Positions 30,464 to 38,364 of a stretch of 61,216 nt of DNA are shown in pieces. The first letter of the stretch is position 1. Every line of letters starts with the position of its first letter. The translations under genes and the position numbers were made by a program. The DNA lies in NCBI GenBank assembly GCA_026981935.1, contig JALSIC010000058.1, forward strand, positions 1 through 61,216, in the 5' to 3' direction. The DNA is from Gammaproteobacteria bacterium (lineage in GTDB: Bacteria > Pseudomonadota > Gammaproteobacteria > SZUA-140). The notes beneath the pieces were generated by a model. The model saw nothing but the letters and a program-made list of their open reading frames with translations. It did not search any database and was not told the origin of the DNA.

Positions 30464-31228
30464 ATGATCAACGTGGTGGCTGAGGAGGAAGACACAAACC
30501 CGGCACTGGTATTTGCCAGTGTCCACAAGGCCTATGGTCGAAGGCCTGTGCTGCAGGGCATCGACCTGGAGGTAGGGAGGGGCGAACTGTTTGGCCTGGT
30601 GGGTGCAAATGGGGCGGGGAAGACCACGCTCATCAAGTCCCTGCTCGATTTCCAGTCGCTGGACAAGGGCGAGATCCTGATCTTTGGCGAGCTCCACCGC
30701 ATGCCGGCATCACGCAGGCACCTGGCCTTCCTGCCGGAACGTTTCGTCCCCCCCCATTATCTTACCGGCAATGATTTTTTGCGTTACATCACGCGCCTCC
30801 ATGGCGTGGACCTGAACGCCGGTGAGGTCCACCGCCTGCTCCGGCAGCTGGATCTGGCGCCGGAGGCACTGACCCTGTCGGTGCGCAGGTTCTCCAAGGG
30901 CATGACCCAGAAACTGGGGCTCATGGGGTGTTTCCTCAGCGGACGCCCCCTTCTGGTTCTGGACGAGCCCATGAGCGGACTGGACCCCAAGGCGCGGGCG
31001 CATGTCAAGGAGCTTCTGCGGCAACAGCAGGCCCTGGGGCACACCGTTTTTCTGACCACCCATCTGCTGCCCGATGTGGCCTCGCTGTGCGACCGTTTCG
31101 CCATTCTCCATGGGGGGCGGCTGCTGTTCACCGGCACACCGGAGATGTGTTGTGCCCGTTTCGGCGGGACTGACCTGGAACAGGCTTATCTCAATGCCAT
31201 TGGCCCGCATGATTCCGGTTGCCAATGA
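30464..31228 (+). CDS. ABC transporter ATP-binding protein
   Basis: About 254 residues, NosF-like. Walker A is GANGAGKTT, the signature is the diverged RFSKGMTQKLGLMG (FSKGM for LSGGQ), Walker B is LLVLDEPMSGLDP, and the H-loop is LTTHLL. ATG 30464 is preferred; an earlier ATG at 30437 would start in the terminator-proximal leader. It likely pairs with the ABC-2 permease at 28076, although a terminator and a pilin gene lie between. Its stop is 5 nt from TIR element 2. Confidence 0.88.
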   Translation: MINVVAEEEDTNPALVFASVHKAYGRRPVLQGIDLEVGRGELFGLVGANGAGKTTLIKSLLDFQSLDKGEILIFGELHRMPASRRHLAFLPERFVPPHYLTGNDFLRYITRLHGVDLNAGEVHRLLRQLDLAPEALTLSVRRFSKGMTQKLGLMGCFLSGRPLLVLDEPMSGLDPKARAHVKELLRQQQALGHTVFLTTHLLPDVASLCDRFAILHGGRLLFTGTPEMCCARFGGTDLEQAYLNAIGPHDSGCQ

Positions 31229-31233
31229 ATGCG

Positions 31234-31499
31234 TACTAAGACAATCGATAGTAAAGCGGCATTCAGAGCGACCCAGGCGTTCCGGATCAAGGCGCGGCCC
31301 GCAGGGAATGGCTGGCCCTTTCCAAGGGTCGCAACGCCGAGCCGGGACGCCTGGGCCGCTCCCTCCGGGCGGGCGGTCGGGCGGGCATTCGCGGTGTTGC
31401 GGCGGCTTGTCATAGGCGCGCTATGGCGGCGCCGGCGTGCCTTGCGACTGACCGCCCAGCCACCCGCTGAAGGTCGCTTTACTATCGCTTGTCTTAGTA
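31234..31499. mobile_element. MITE-like element 2 with the same nested two-hairpin core
   Basis: Terminal inverted repeats of 25 bp with one mismatch (TACTAAGACA at the left end; TGTCTTAGTA at the right). Module 1: CCCAGGCGTTCCGG (31272-31285) pairs with CCGGGACGCCTGGG (31342-31355), one wobble, enclosing GCGGCCC/GGGTCGC (31294-31300, 31326-31332). Module 2: GGGCGGTC/GACCGCCC (31371-31378, 31450-31457) enclosing CATAG/CTATG (31411-31415, 31421-31425). Loop sequences such as GGATCAAGGCGCGGC and GCAGGGAATGGC are shared with element 1. No transposase. Confidence 0.85.
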
Positions 31500-31875
31500 A
31501 CATCTGTAACGGATGGAGAACAGCGGAATACGGGAAAGTCCTTGTTTCCCCGGATGACGGTCCTGTGAGCCTCCACCGGGCTACACAATGACCGACTTTC
31601 ATGTAAGGCCCAGTAAAAGCACATCAATACCTTGTCATTTCGTACGCGCCATGTCATTTCGAGCGCACTCATGTCATTTCGAGCGCAGCGAGAAATCTGA
31701 AAGCAGTGGGACAGGATTTCTCCCTTCGGTCGAAATGACAGGGGAAGTCGGTCGAAATGACAGGGGGAGGAATGGCGGCTGTTTTTACGGGTGCGATGCC
31801 GGTTTGCGGACCTTCATCCCGGCTGTCTTCTCCAGCTCACCTGCAACTCGATCTCGGCCACTCAATGGGCTGCTG
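31500..31875. other. Gene-free stretch downstream of element 2
   Basis: Apart from the palindromic unit at 31673-31740 and flanking half-units, this 376-bp stretch shows no credible gene. It separates the plus-strand filament operon from the minus-strand PilZ gene. Confidence 0.6.
31651..31775. repeat. Palindromic repeat unit plus half-units
   Basis: One full palindrome (31673-31740, GTCATTTCGAGCGCAGCGAG to GGTCGAAATGACA) of the same family as the arrays at 7-806 and 13.0-13.4 kb, with a left half-unit at about 31653 and a right half-unit ending about 31771. Confidence 0.85.
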
Positions 31876-32625
31876 CTATGATTGACTGGCGGCCAAGGCG
31901 TCGATGACGCGGCTGAGGCGTGGTGGCACGGAAATGAATTCCACCCCGAAGCGGGCGCCCCGGGGAAGGGGGCGGACATGGCTGACGAGTGCGGGGACCA
32001 GGTAGTGGATGCTGTCATGGGCGAGGCGGAGTTCGATACGGCTGCCCAGGCCGAGACGGGGCATGTCTGTGGTGAAGGCCGCGCCACCCCGCCCGATATT
32101 GTGCAGGCGGGCCGGGACGAAGGCACTGCCCGGCAGGGGGCGGCGCACGCGCAAGTCGAAGCCCGTGCCGGGGTGGCGGGGATCGGCGCGCCGGTGAGTG
32201 CCGGGTACCACGGGCACGGGGGGAGAACCGTCGTCGGTGCCGGCAGGGGCCTTGCGCCCCTCTCTGCCTGCCGCCAGCAGGGCCTCGATGAGGCAGTCCA
32301 GCTCGTGGGGGACGTGGATGAAGATGATCCCGCAGTGGTTTCCTTCCTCTCGTGACTGGCGATAGCTCACCACGCCCGAGGCGCTGTAATCCCCGCTGCC
32401 GTCGCGCAGCCGCAGGCTGACCTTGTCTCCCACCCGCAGGCGCATGCCCTTGACGATCAGGCCCAGTCCGCCCCGGTCGATGTTGAGGAGACTGGCGGCG
32501 CGGTAGACACCGCCCAACAATCCCGCCCGGCGCAGGCTGACCTGCAGACCGGGTGCCTGCAGGCGCGGTTCACAGCGCCGGTTTTCCGCTGACGTCGGTG
32601 GCATCCTGTCTTCCCCGCCGATCAT
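31876..32625 (-). CDS. Protein with two PilZ-like domains
   Basis: 249 residues. The first domain reads NRRCEPRLQAPGLQVSLRRA, then LLNIDRGGLGLIV and FIHVP. The second starts after a Pro-rich linker: TGFDLRVRRPL, RLHNIGRGGAAFTT and VEFISVPP. The D/NxSxxG-type elements (NIDRGGLG, NIGRGGAA) and the upstream Arg clusters fit PilZ c-di-GMP receptors, but the arginine motif is imperfect, so binding is uncertain. It lies 11 nt downstream of a GGDEF/EAL gene on the same strand. Confidence 0.7.
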   Translation of the reverse strand: MIGGEDRMPPTSAENRRCEPRLQAPGLQVSLRRAGLLGGVYRAASLLNIDRGGLGLIVKGMRLRVGDKVSLRLRDGSGDYSASGVVSYRQSREEGNHCGIIFIHVPHELDCLIEALLAAGREGRKAPAGTDDGSPPVPVVPGTHRRADPRHPGTGFDLRVRRPLPGSAFVPARLHNIGRGGAAFTTDMPRLGLGSRIELRLAHDSIHYLVPALVSHVRPLPRGARFGVEFISVPPRLSRVIDALAASQS

Positions 32626-32636
32626 GATGGGTGGCT

Positions 32637-34646
32637 TCAGTCTTGCGCGGTTTTGCCCTTGTCCTCATCACGCAACCAGCATTCCAGGCCGGCGGGGCTG
32701 AGGGGTCTGGCAATGAAATAGCCTTGTGCCTGATCGCAGCCCAGGGATTTGAGCCGGTGCATGATCTCGCGGGAGGCGACACCTTCGGCGATGACCTGCA
32801 GTCCCAGGTTGTGGGCCAGGTCGATGATGGCGCGGACAAGGGTCAGGCTGTCCTTGTGTTCGTTCAGGTCCATGACAAAGGATTTGTCGATCTTGATGGC
32901 GCTCAGGGGGAGTTTCTTCAGGGTGCCCAGGGAAGAATAGCCGGTGCCGAAGTCGTCGAGGGCCAGGTTCACGCCCATGGCATGGAAGGCATCCAGGATC
33001 TTGCGGGTCCCCTTGGGCTCAGAGATGATGGCGCGCTCCGTGAGTTCCAGGGTCAGTCCTGCGGGATCGATGGCCTCCCTTTCGATGATGTCCATCAATT
33101 GGCGGGGATGATCGTGTTCATGGAGGTTGCGCGGTGAAAGATTGACCGCGACCCTGAAATCATATCCCCGGCCTTGCCAGTCGGCGCATTGGTGCACGGC
33201 CTCTGTCAGGATCCAGATCGTAAGCGGCTTGATGAGGTTGGTCTGCTCGGCAAGCGCGATGAACTCTTCCGGCATGACCAGCCCTCGCTGGGGGTGGTCC
33301 CAGCGCACCAGGGCCTCGACGGCATCGATACGGCCGTCGTGGAGATCGACGATGGGCTGATAGTCCAGATGCAGGTCGCCATTCTCGATGGCCTTGCGCA
33401 GGTCCCACATGAGGGACAGGCGGCAGATGTTGTTCTGGTCCTGGGAGGCATCATAGATCGTGTAGTCCAGATTGTTTTGTTTTGCGATGTACATGGCCAC
33501 GTCGGCATGGCGCATGAGCACGCCACTGTCGGCGCCGTGTTCAGGGTAGAGGGCAATGCCGATGCTCAGGCCCACCTGATAGGGCTGGTCCTCGAAGAAG
33601 AAAGGTTGTTCCAGGGTGGTGGCGATCTTGCCCGCGATGTCCGTGGCATGCCTTGCGTCCGTGATTGTGGGCAGCAGGATGCAGAACTCGTCGCCACCGA
33701 AGCGGGCGATGGTGTCGGACTTGCGCAGCACCCCCTTGATGCGGGAGGCGACCTGTTGCAGCAGCAGGTCGCCATAATGGTGCCCCAGGGTGTCATTGAT
33801 GGACTTGAAGCCGTCCAGGTCGATCATGAACAGTGCCAGGGGACGGTCTTCGCGCTGGGCCGTGTGAATGGCCTGGCGCAGGCGGTCCTGGAGCAGCACC
33901 CGGTTGGGCAGGCCGGTGAGGGCATCGTGCAGGGACTGGTACTCCAGTTCCTTGTTGTGGCGTACCAGTTCCCGGCGCATGGTTTCGAAATCCCCGGCCA
34001 GGCTGGCGATTTCGCTGATGCCGGTATCCACGTCGAGCGCCCGGTCGTATCCCCCCGAGGCAATGGCCCGTGCCGTGTTGCGCAGCTCACGGAGGGGGTG
34101 CATGATCCGGACACCGAAAATGACCGATGCCAGCAAGGTGAGAAAAAGGAAAATGCCTGCCAGGTAAAGGCACAGCCGGGTGATCTCCTGAATCTGTTCG
34201 TTGACCGGGGTCTCGTCGTATCCCAACTGGAGCACGAAATTGCTTTCGAAATCCTCGTTCAGGGGCAGGGGGACGGCGATGTGATAGATCTGGTCTCCGC
34301 CCTGGCCGAAGAAGAAATCTTCCTGGAAGGTCTCGACCTTGCGGGTTTCCTCTTGTTCCGGGGATGTTTCCACCAGCACGGCACGGACGTAACGGCCGCT
34401 CATCATGGCATCGTCGAGCATTTCCCTGATCAGGGCGGGATCGCGGGACTGGGCGACGGTTTCGGCGAAGAAATGGGCGTCCAGGCGGACCCGGTCGATG
34501 AAACTGGTTTGCAGGGCGCGTTCCACGGCATGGTTGATGCCGAATAGGAACAGGGGCATGAGCGTGAGATTGATGGCGAGCGCGCCCAGGATGAAACGTC
34601 CCGTGAGGCTGCTGAAGAGATTTTTCATGGCGAGGGGCAGGCTCAT
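32637..34646 (-). CDS. Membrane GGDEF-EAL protein (diguanylate cyclase / c-di-GMP phosphodiesterase)
   Basis: 669 residues: membrane helix (about 15-36), periplasmic sensor region (about 40-155), second helix (about 158-183), HAMP (about 184-235), GGDEF domain (GGDEF at 318-322, with an RKSD I-site five residues before) and EAL domain (EAL at 445-447). EAL catalytic elements are intact: NLSPRNL, LELTERAI, DDFGTGYSSL, IKIDKSF and AEGVAS. Both activities are therefore possible. The start overlaps the upstream periplasmic gene (ATGA), so its sensor input probably comes from that protein. Confidence 0.93.
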   Translation of the reverse strand: MSLPLAMKNLFSSLTGRFILGALAINLTLMPLFLFGINHAVERALQTSFIDRVRLDAHFFAETVAQSRDPALIREMLDDAMMSGRYVRAVLVETSPEQEETRKVETFQEDFFFGQGGDQIYHIAVPLPLNEDFESNFVLQLGYDETPVNEQIQEITRLCLYLAGIFLFLTLLASVIFGVRIMHPLRELRNTARAIASGGYDRALDVDTGISEIASLAGDFETMRRELVRHNKELEYQSLHDALTGLPNRVLLQDRLRQAIHTAQREDRPLALFMIDLDGFKSINDTLGHHYGDLLLQQVASRIKGVLRKSDTIARFGGDEFCILLPTITDARHATDIAGKIATTLEQPFFFEDQPYQVGLSIGIALYPEHGADSGVLMRHADVAMYIAKQNNLDYTIYDASQDQNNICRLSLMWDLRKAIENGDLHLDYQPIVDLHDGRIDAVEALVRWDHPQRGLVMPEEFIALAEQTNLIKPLTIWILTEAVHQCADWQGRGYDFRVAVNLSPRNLHEHDHPRQLMDIIEREAIDPAGLTLELTERAIISEPKGTRKILDAFHAMGVNLALDDFGTGYSSLGTLKKLPLSAIKIDKSFVMDLNEHKDSLTLVRAIIDLAHNLGLQVIAEGVASREIMHRLKSLGCDQAQGYFIARPLSPAGLECWLRDEDKGKTAQD

Positions 34647-35089
34647 CTGATATTGCCCCGCCAGATTTCCGTGATGATCCGCAGGCGGGGTTCATCCCGC
34701 GCGTTGACCGCCCACATGTAGGACACCGTGTGCGGGCGGTGCAGCAGGGCCTGGATGAGCTGTTGCAGCGAGTCGTACCGTTGGGGCCGGCTGCCGCCAC
34801 TGCGGAAGACCTTGGCCAGGAGAAAACGCTCGTAGGAGTTCGACGACATGAGCACGCTCTTCTGAAGAAAGATCTGGTAGAGCAGGGGGTCGCTGCGGTT
34901 GATGAGGGGAATGAGGCGCCTGTCGTTCCTGATGATGGCGCGGCCCAGGTAGAGTTTGCGGATGTCGCGGGGCGAGAGCCGGATTTCCGCCAGTTCCGGC
35001 GTGGCGGTCACCATGACCAGGCGCCGGATCTCGGCCTGGGACACGCTGCAGCAGGCGAGCAGCAGGGCGAGCAGCAGAAACCTTTTCAT
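34643..35089 (-). CDS. Small periplasmic phosphate-binding-like protein
   Basis: 148 residues with a signal peptide, MKRFLLLALLLACCSVSQA. The mature part (LSPRDIRKLYLGRAIIRNDRRLIPLINR; LLYQIFLQKSVLMSS) resembles short PstS-like substrate-binding proteins often encoded beside GGDEF proteins. Start 35089 is chosen because its ATG overlaps the upstream stop as ATGA. An ATG at 35107 would add six residues. Likely the periplasmic sensing partner of the GGDEF/EAL protein. The ligand is not known. Confidence 0.7.
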   Translation of the reverse strand: MKRFLLLALLLACCSVSQAEIRRLVMVTATPELAEIRLSPRDIRKLYLGRAIIRNDRRLIPLINRSDPLLYQIFLQKSVLMSSNSYERFLLAKVFRSGGSRPQRYDSLQQLIQALLHRPHTVSYMWAVNARDEPRLRIITEIWRGNIR

Positions 35090-36192
35090 GGAAAGACCGC
35101 GCTCCATTGAAAGCGGACCGCCTCGCTGTGATGCCCCAGATAGCGGGTGTTGGAGAATTCCAGCTTGAGGGCCTGGCGATCCGTCAATTCGAAGCGGATG
35201 CCCCCCAGCTGGCGGGCCCGGACGAAGAGGGGGATCCGTGCCAGGAAGCCGTCATCTTTTTCGCCGCGGCTGTCCTCGAGGCGGGAGAACAGGGTCCAGC
35301 GCAGAGCCAGGGCCCATTCTGCCTGCAGATAGCCGCTGGCGAATGACCGATCGTCACTCCCCGTGATTTCGTTGCGGATGGTGTAGAGGGCGCCCAGGAG
35401 ACGCAGACGTCCGGTTTCCCAGTTGGCATGGGCACCCATCGTCTCCTGGCGGATGTCACCCCCCAGATTGTCGGGAATGGTGCCCCTGGAAAAGGAAAGG
35501 CCGTACTGGGTCGGACCGTCTTCGAGGGGGCTGTAATTGAGGCGCAAGGTGAGGACGGGCTCGCTGCGGCTGTCGGGGTTCAGGATGTTCAGTTCCTCCA
35601 GGGCGGCGCCGGACAGCCCCGGTCCCAGCCCCACGGCCAGGTCGTAGCCGAACATGGCCTCGCCGCGTGTCACGCTGCCTTCCAGCAGCAGCCCGGCGAG
35701 GTGCATGGGGAGGATGCCGCCGCTGCTTTCGTAGGCGACGGTGCCCGGGCGGGTAATGGCGGTCTCGAGGTAACTGCCATGATGGTACTGGGTATTCCAG
35801 TAGCCCAGGGGATTATGAAATCGGCCACCCCAGAGATTCATGTTGCGGGGCAGGCGCCAGCCGAGCTGCAGGCGTTCGAAGTGGGCGCCATGGTCGTCGC
35901 TGCTGCTTGTGAAGAACTCGGCAATCACTCTCAGCCGCTCGAAATCCCGGCTGAAGAAGAAGTCCACGGAGGGGTCGGTGTGTTCCTGCGGCAGGATTTT
36001 CTGGCCGTTCAGGGTCAGTTCGTCCTTGCGGGAGATAGTGTTGATGTTGGGAAAGACCAGGAATTCCCCCTTGGGGACCGCTGAGACCGGTGGGGAGTTC
36101 ACCATCAGCACAAGCAGCAGGAGGACAGACGCATGCCGCCATGCGGAGGCGCCTCCCAGGCGCTGGACTGTTGGACGAAAATGTTCGTACAT
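35086..36192 (-). CDS. Outer-membrane beta-barrel protein
   Basis: 368 residues. A long N-terminal stretch ends in a hydrophobic signal, SVLLLLVLMVNSPPVSA. The rest alternates aromatic and polar residues and ends in ...VRFQWSAVFP, consistent with an outer-membrane barrel; NLWGGRFHNPLGYWNTQYHHG resembles porin-like strands. It is the first gene of a three-gene operon with the periplasmic and GGDEF/EAL genes, each overlapping by 4 nt. No specific substrate can be inferred. Confidence 0.65.
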   Translation of the reverse strand: MYEHFRPTVQRLGGASAWRHASVLLLLVLMVNSPPVSAVPKGEFLVFPNINTISRKDELTLNGQKILPQEHTDPSVDFFFSRDFERLRVIAEFFTSSSDDHGAHFERLQLGWRLPRNMNLWGGRFHNPLGYWNTQYHHGSYLETAITRPGTVAYESSGGILPMHLAGLLLEGSVTRGEAMFGYDLAVGLGPGLSGAALEELNILNPDSRSEPVLTLRLNYSPLEDGPTQYGLSFSRGTIPDNLGGDIRQETMGAHANWETGRLRLLGALYTIRNEITGSDDRSFASGYLQAEWALALRWTLFSRLEDSRGEKDDGFLARIPLFVRARQLGGIRFELTDRQALKLEFSNTRYLGHHSEAVRFQWSAVFP

Positions 36193-36367
36193 GTTTCCGT
36201 TCTCAGGGGAGACTCCGACCTGACAGGCTGTTGAAAAAATCTCTGCTGTTGAAAGACATGTCGAAAACCTTTCAAAAGCGAGGCATTTAACCGGCTGTGC
36301 CGCCGGCGGTTTTTTCGACTGCCTGTGAACTTGTATCGGCAGAAGCGGGTGACTGATGAAGGGGAAA

Positions 36368-37069
36368 TCAGGCGGAAGAAAGGAGGGGAGCGAGCCAGTC
36401 CTCGTAGAGACAGTCGGCGACGGGTTTCAGGGCCGCCATGGCGGTGGCGGCGCGTCGGGTCATCTCTTCCGTGCTCTGGACACTGGGCGAGGGGCCGTGG
36501 GCCGCCAGTTCCGCCTGGTAGCGCCGGCACCATTGGGGGATCATCTCCGGCAGGACTTCCAGGTGGAACTGCAGGGCGAGCAGGGAGCCGGCGGCAAAGC
36601 CCTGCTGAGGGCAGAATTCGCTGCGAAACAGCGGTACCGCCCCCGGGGGCAGGGTGAAGGTTTCGCCATGCCAGTGAAAGGCGGGAAAAGACCGCGGCAT
36701 GCCCGGCCAGCGGTCGGGTGCCAGGCATTCCACCTCGAACCAGCCGATCTCTTTCACCGGATTGGCCTGTACCCCGCCGCCCAGGGCCTTGGCGATGAGC
36801 TGTCCTCCCAGGCAGTGTCCCAGTACCGGCAGGCCGGCCCGGGCGGCGGCGCGGATGAGCGCCAGTTCGGCCTCGATCCAGGGCAGCCCGTCGTTGACGC
36901 TCATGGGACCGCCCAGCAGGACAAGGCCGGAGAGCCCCTCCAGGGTGGCGGGCACGGCCTCCCCCGCGTCCACCTTCACCAGGCGCCAGGGCAGGCCGCG
37001 GCGCTCCAGGACCTCCGCGAGATAGCCGGGGCCCTCGATGTCGATGTGGCGCAGGACGTGGATGGTCAT
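36368..37069 (-). CDS. Class I glutamine amidotransferase (GMP synthase-like)
   Basis: 233 residues with a complete class I amidotransferase triad: nucleophile Cys in LGHCLGGQ, His in ALQFHLEV, and the following Glu. GLVLLGGPMSVND is the oxyanion region. It lacks a synthetase domain, so it is one of the stand-alone GATase1 proteins, often annotated as GMP synthase-like, whose substrate is usually not known. It lies about 70 nt downstream of folE2 on the same strand. Confidence 0.85.
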   Translation of the reverse strand: MTIHVLRHIDIEGPGYLAEVLERRGLPWRLVKVDAGEAVPATLEGLSGLVLLGGPMSVNDGLPWIEAELALIRAAARAGLPVLGHCLGGQLIAKALGGGVQANPVKEIGWFEVECLAPDRWPGMPRSFPAFHWHGETFTLPPGAVPLFRSEFCPQQGFAAGSLLALQFHLEVLPEMIPQWCRRYQAELAAHGPSPSVQSTEEMTRRAATAMAALKPVADCLYEDWLAPLLSSA

Positions 37070-37141
37070 GGCTGGAGGGTGCGCGCCCGGTTCATTTTGG
37101 GGTCAATCATTTCGGGGGCATCCTTGGGGGCGGGATGTATG

Positions 37142-37945
37142 TCAGGGATCGGGGACGTATCCCTTCTCGATGAGGGCATAGGCCGAGTGGTTGTGGATGG
37201 ACTCGAAGTTCTCCGATTCCACGCGGTAGGCCTCGATGCGCGGGTCCTTGTTGAGGGCGGCCGCCACGTCGCGGACCATGTCCTCGACAAACTTGGGATT
37301 GTCGTAGGCCTTCTCCGTCACGTATTTCTCGTCGGGGCGCTTGAGCAGGCCGTAGATCTCGCAGGAAGACTCGGCCTCCACGATGTCGATGAGGTCCTCT
37401 ATCCAGACGAAACTGCGGGTGCGGGCGGTGACGGTGACATGGGAGCGCTGGTTGTGCGCGCCGTACCGGGAGATTTCCTTGGAGCAGGGGCACAGGCTGG
37501 TCACCGGCACCACCACCTTGATGGTGGTCATCACGCTGTGGTCGGTGCCCACCTCGCCGATGAGGGTGACGTCGTAATCCAGCAGGCTCTGCACGCCTGA
37601 GATGGGCGCGGTCTTATTGACGAAATAGGGGAAGTTCATCTCGATGTGACCGGAGGCGGCATTGAGGACCTCGCGCATGGTGCACAGGATGTCCTTGACG
37701 CTGGAGACGCTGATCTCCCGCTCGTGACGGTTGAGCAGCTCCACGAACCGCGACATGTGGGTGCCCTTGAAATTGTGGGGCAGATCCACGTACATGTTGA
37801 AAGTCGCGATGGTATGCTGTTCGCCGCCGCTGCGGTCGCGGACCCGCACCGGATGGCGGATGCCCTTGATGCCCACCTTGTCGATGGGCAGTTTGCGGTT
37901 GTCGTGGCTGTTCTGCACGTCGGCGATGGGCATGACATGGTTCAT
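37142..37945 (-). CDS. folE2: GTP cyclohydrolase IB (FolE2)
   Basis: Makes 7,8-dihydroneopterin triphosphate from GTP, the entry to folate and queuosine synthesis. The 267-residue product has [24 protein letters not shown]-type N-terminal sequence, the conserved catalytic Cys/Glu region around [20 protein letters not shown], and [19 protein letters not shown]. FolE2 enzymes do not need zinc as strictly as FolE. ATG 37945 overlaps the queD stop (ATGA); frames further upstream are not coding. Confidence 0.95.
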   Translation of the reverse strand: MNHVMPIADVQNSHDNRKLPIDKVGIKGIRHPVRVRDRSGGEQHTIATFNMYVDLPHNFKGTHMSRFVELLNRHEREISVSSVKDILCTMREVLNAASGHIEMNFPYFVNKTAPISGVQSLLDYDVTLIGEVGTDHSVMTTIKVVVPVTSLCPCSKEISRYGAHNQRSHVTVTARTRSFVWIEDLIDIVEAESSCEIYGLLKRPDEKYVTEKAYDNPKFVEDMVRDVAAALNKDPRIEAYRVESENFESIHNHSAYALIEKGYVPDP

Positions 37946-38331
37946 GGTTCGTCTTCCTCTGTATAGCGCACACAGGCTCTGTCGGTTTCCCACAGGGTGA
38001 CGGCGGCGACACGCACCCGGCCGTCGTCGAGGCGCTGCGCCAGTTCCCGGTAGATGTAGGCCGCGATGTTTTCCGCGGTGGGGTTGGCATCGGCAAAGGG
38101 CGTCAGCTCGTTGAGGCAGCGGTGGTCCAGGTCGTCGGTGACGGCCCGGGTCTCGCGCCGGATGGCCTTGAAGTCCAGGCCCATGCCGATCCCGTCCAGG
38201 GTCCGCGCCTCCACTTCCACTTCCACTTTCCAGTTGTGACCGTGCAGCCGGCTGCAATCGCCGGGATAGTCCCGCAGCCAGTGGGCGGCCGCGAAATCCG
38301 TGATCACCTTCAGCGTGTAACACCCCCCCAT
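37942..38331 (-). CDS. queD: 6-carboxy-5,6,7,8-tetrahydropterin synthase
   Basis: Second step of queuosine/preQ0 synthesis, using the FolE2 product; PTPS fold with three zinc histidines. AAAHWL and [15 protein letters not shown] carry the histidines and the catalytic Cys, and LDHRCLNE the Asp-His pair. Start 38331 gives [11 protein letters not shown]; an ATG at 38352 would lie over a TATACT box. Translationally coupled to folE2 by ATGA, a fitting pair since FolE2 feeds QueD. Confidence 0.92.
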   Translation of the reverse strand: MGGCYTLKVITDFAAAHWLRDYPGDCSRLHGHNWKVEVEVEARTLDGIGMGLDFKAIRRETRAVTDDLDHRCLNELTPFADANPTAENIAAYIYRELAQRLDDGRVRVAAVTLWETDRACVRYTEEDEP

Positions 38332-38364
38332 GGCCCGGTTCAGTATAGCCAATTGTTGATCAAA

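Noticed and set aside
36193-36367. Hairpin plus T-run near 36290-36320 as a terminator
   Set aside because: The T-run is on the plus strand, where no upstream gene ends; for the minus-strand genes it has the wrong polarity.
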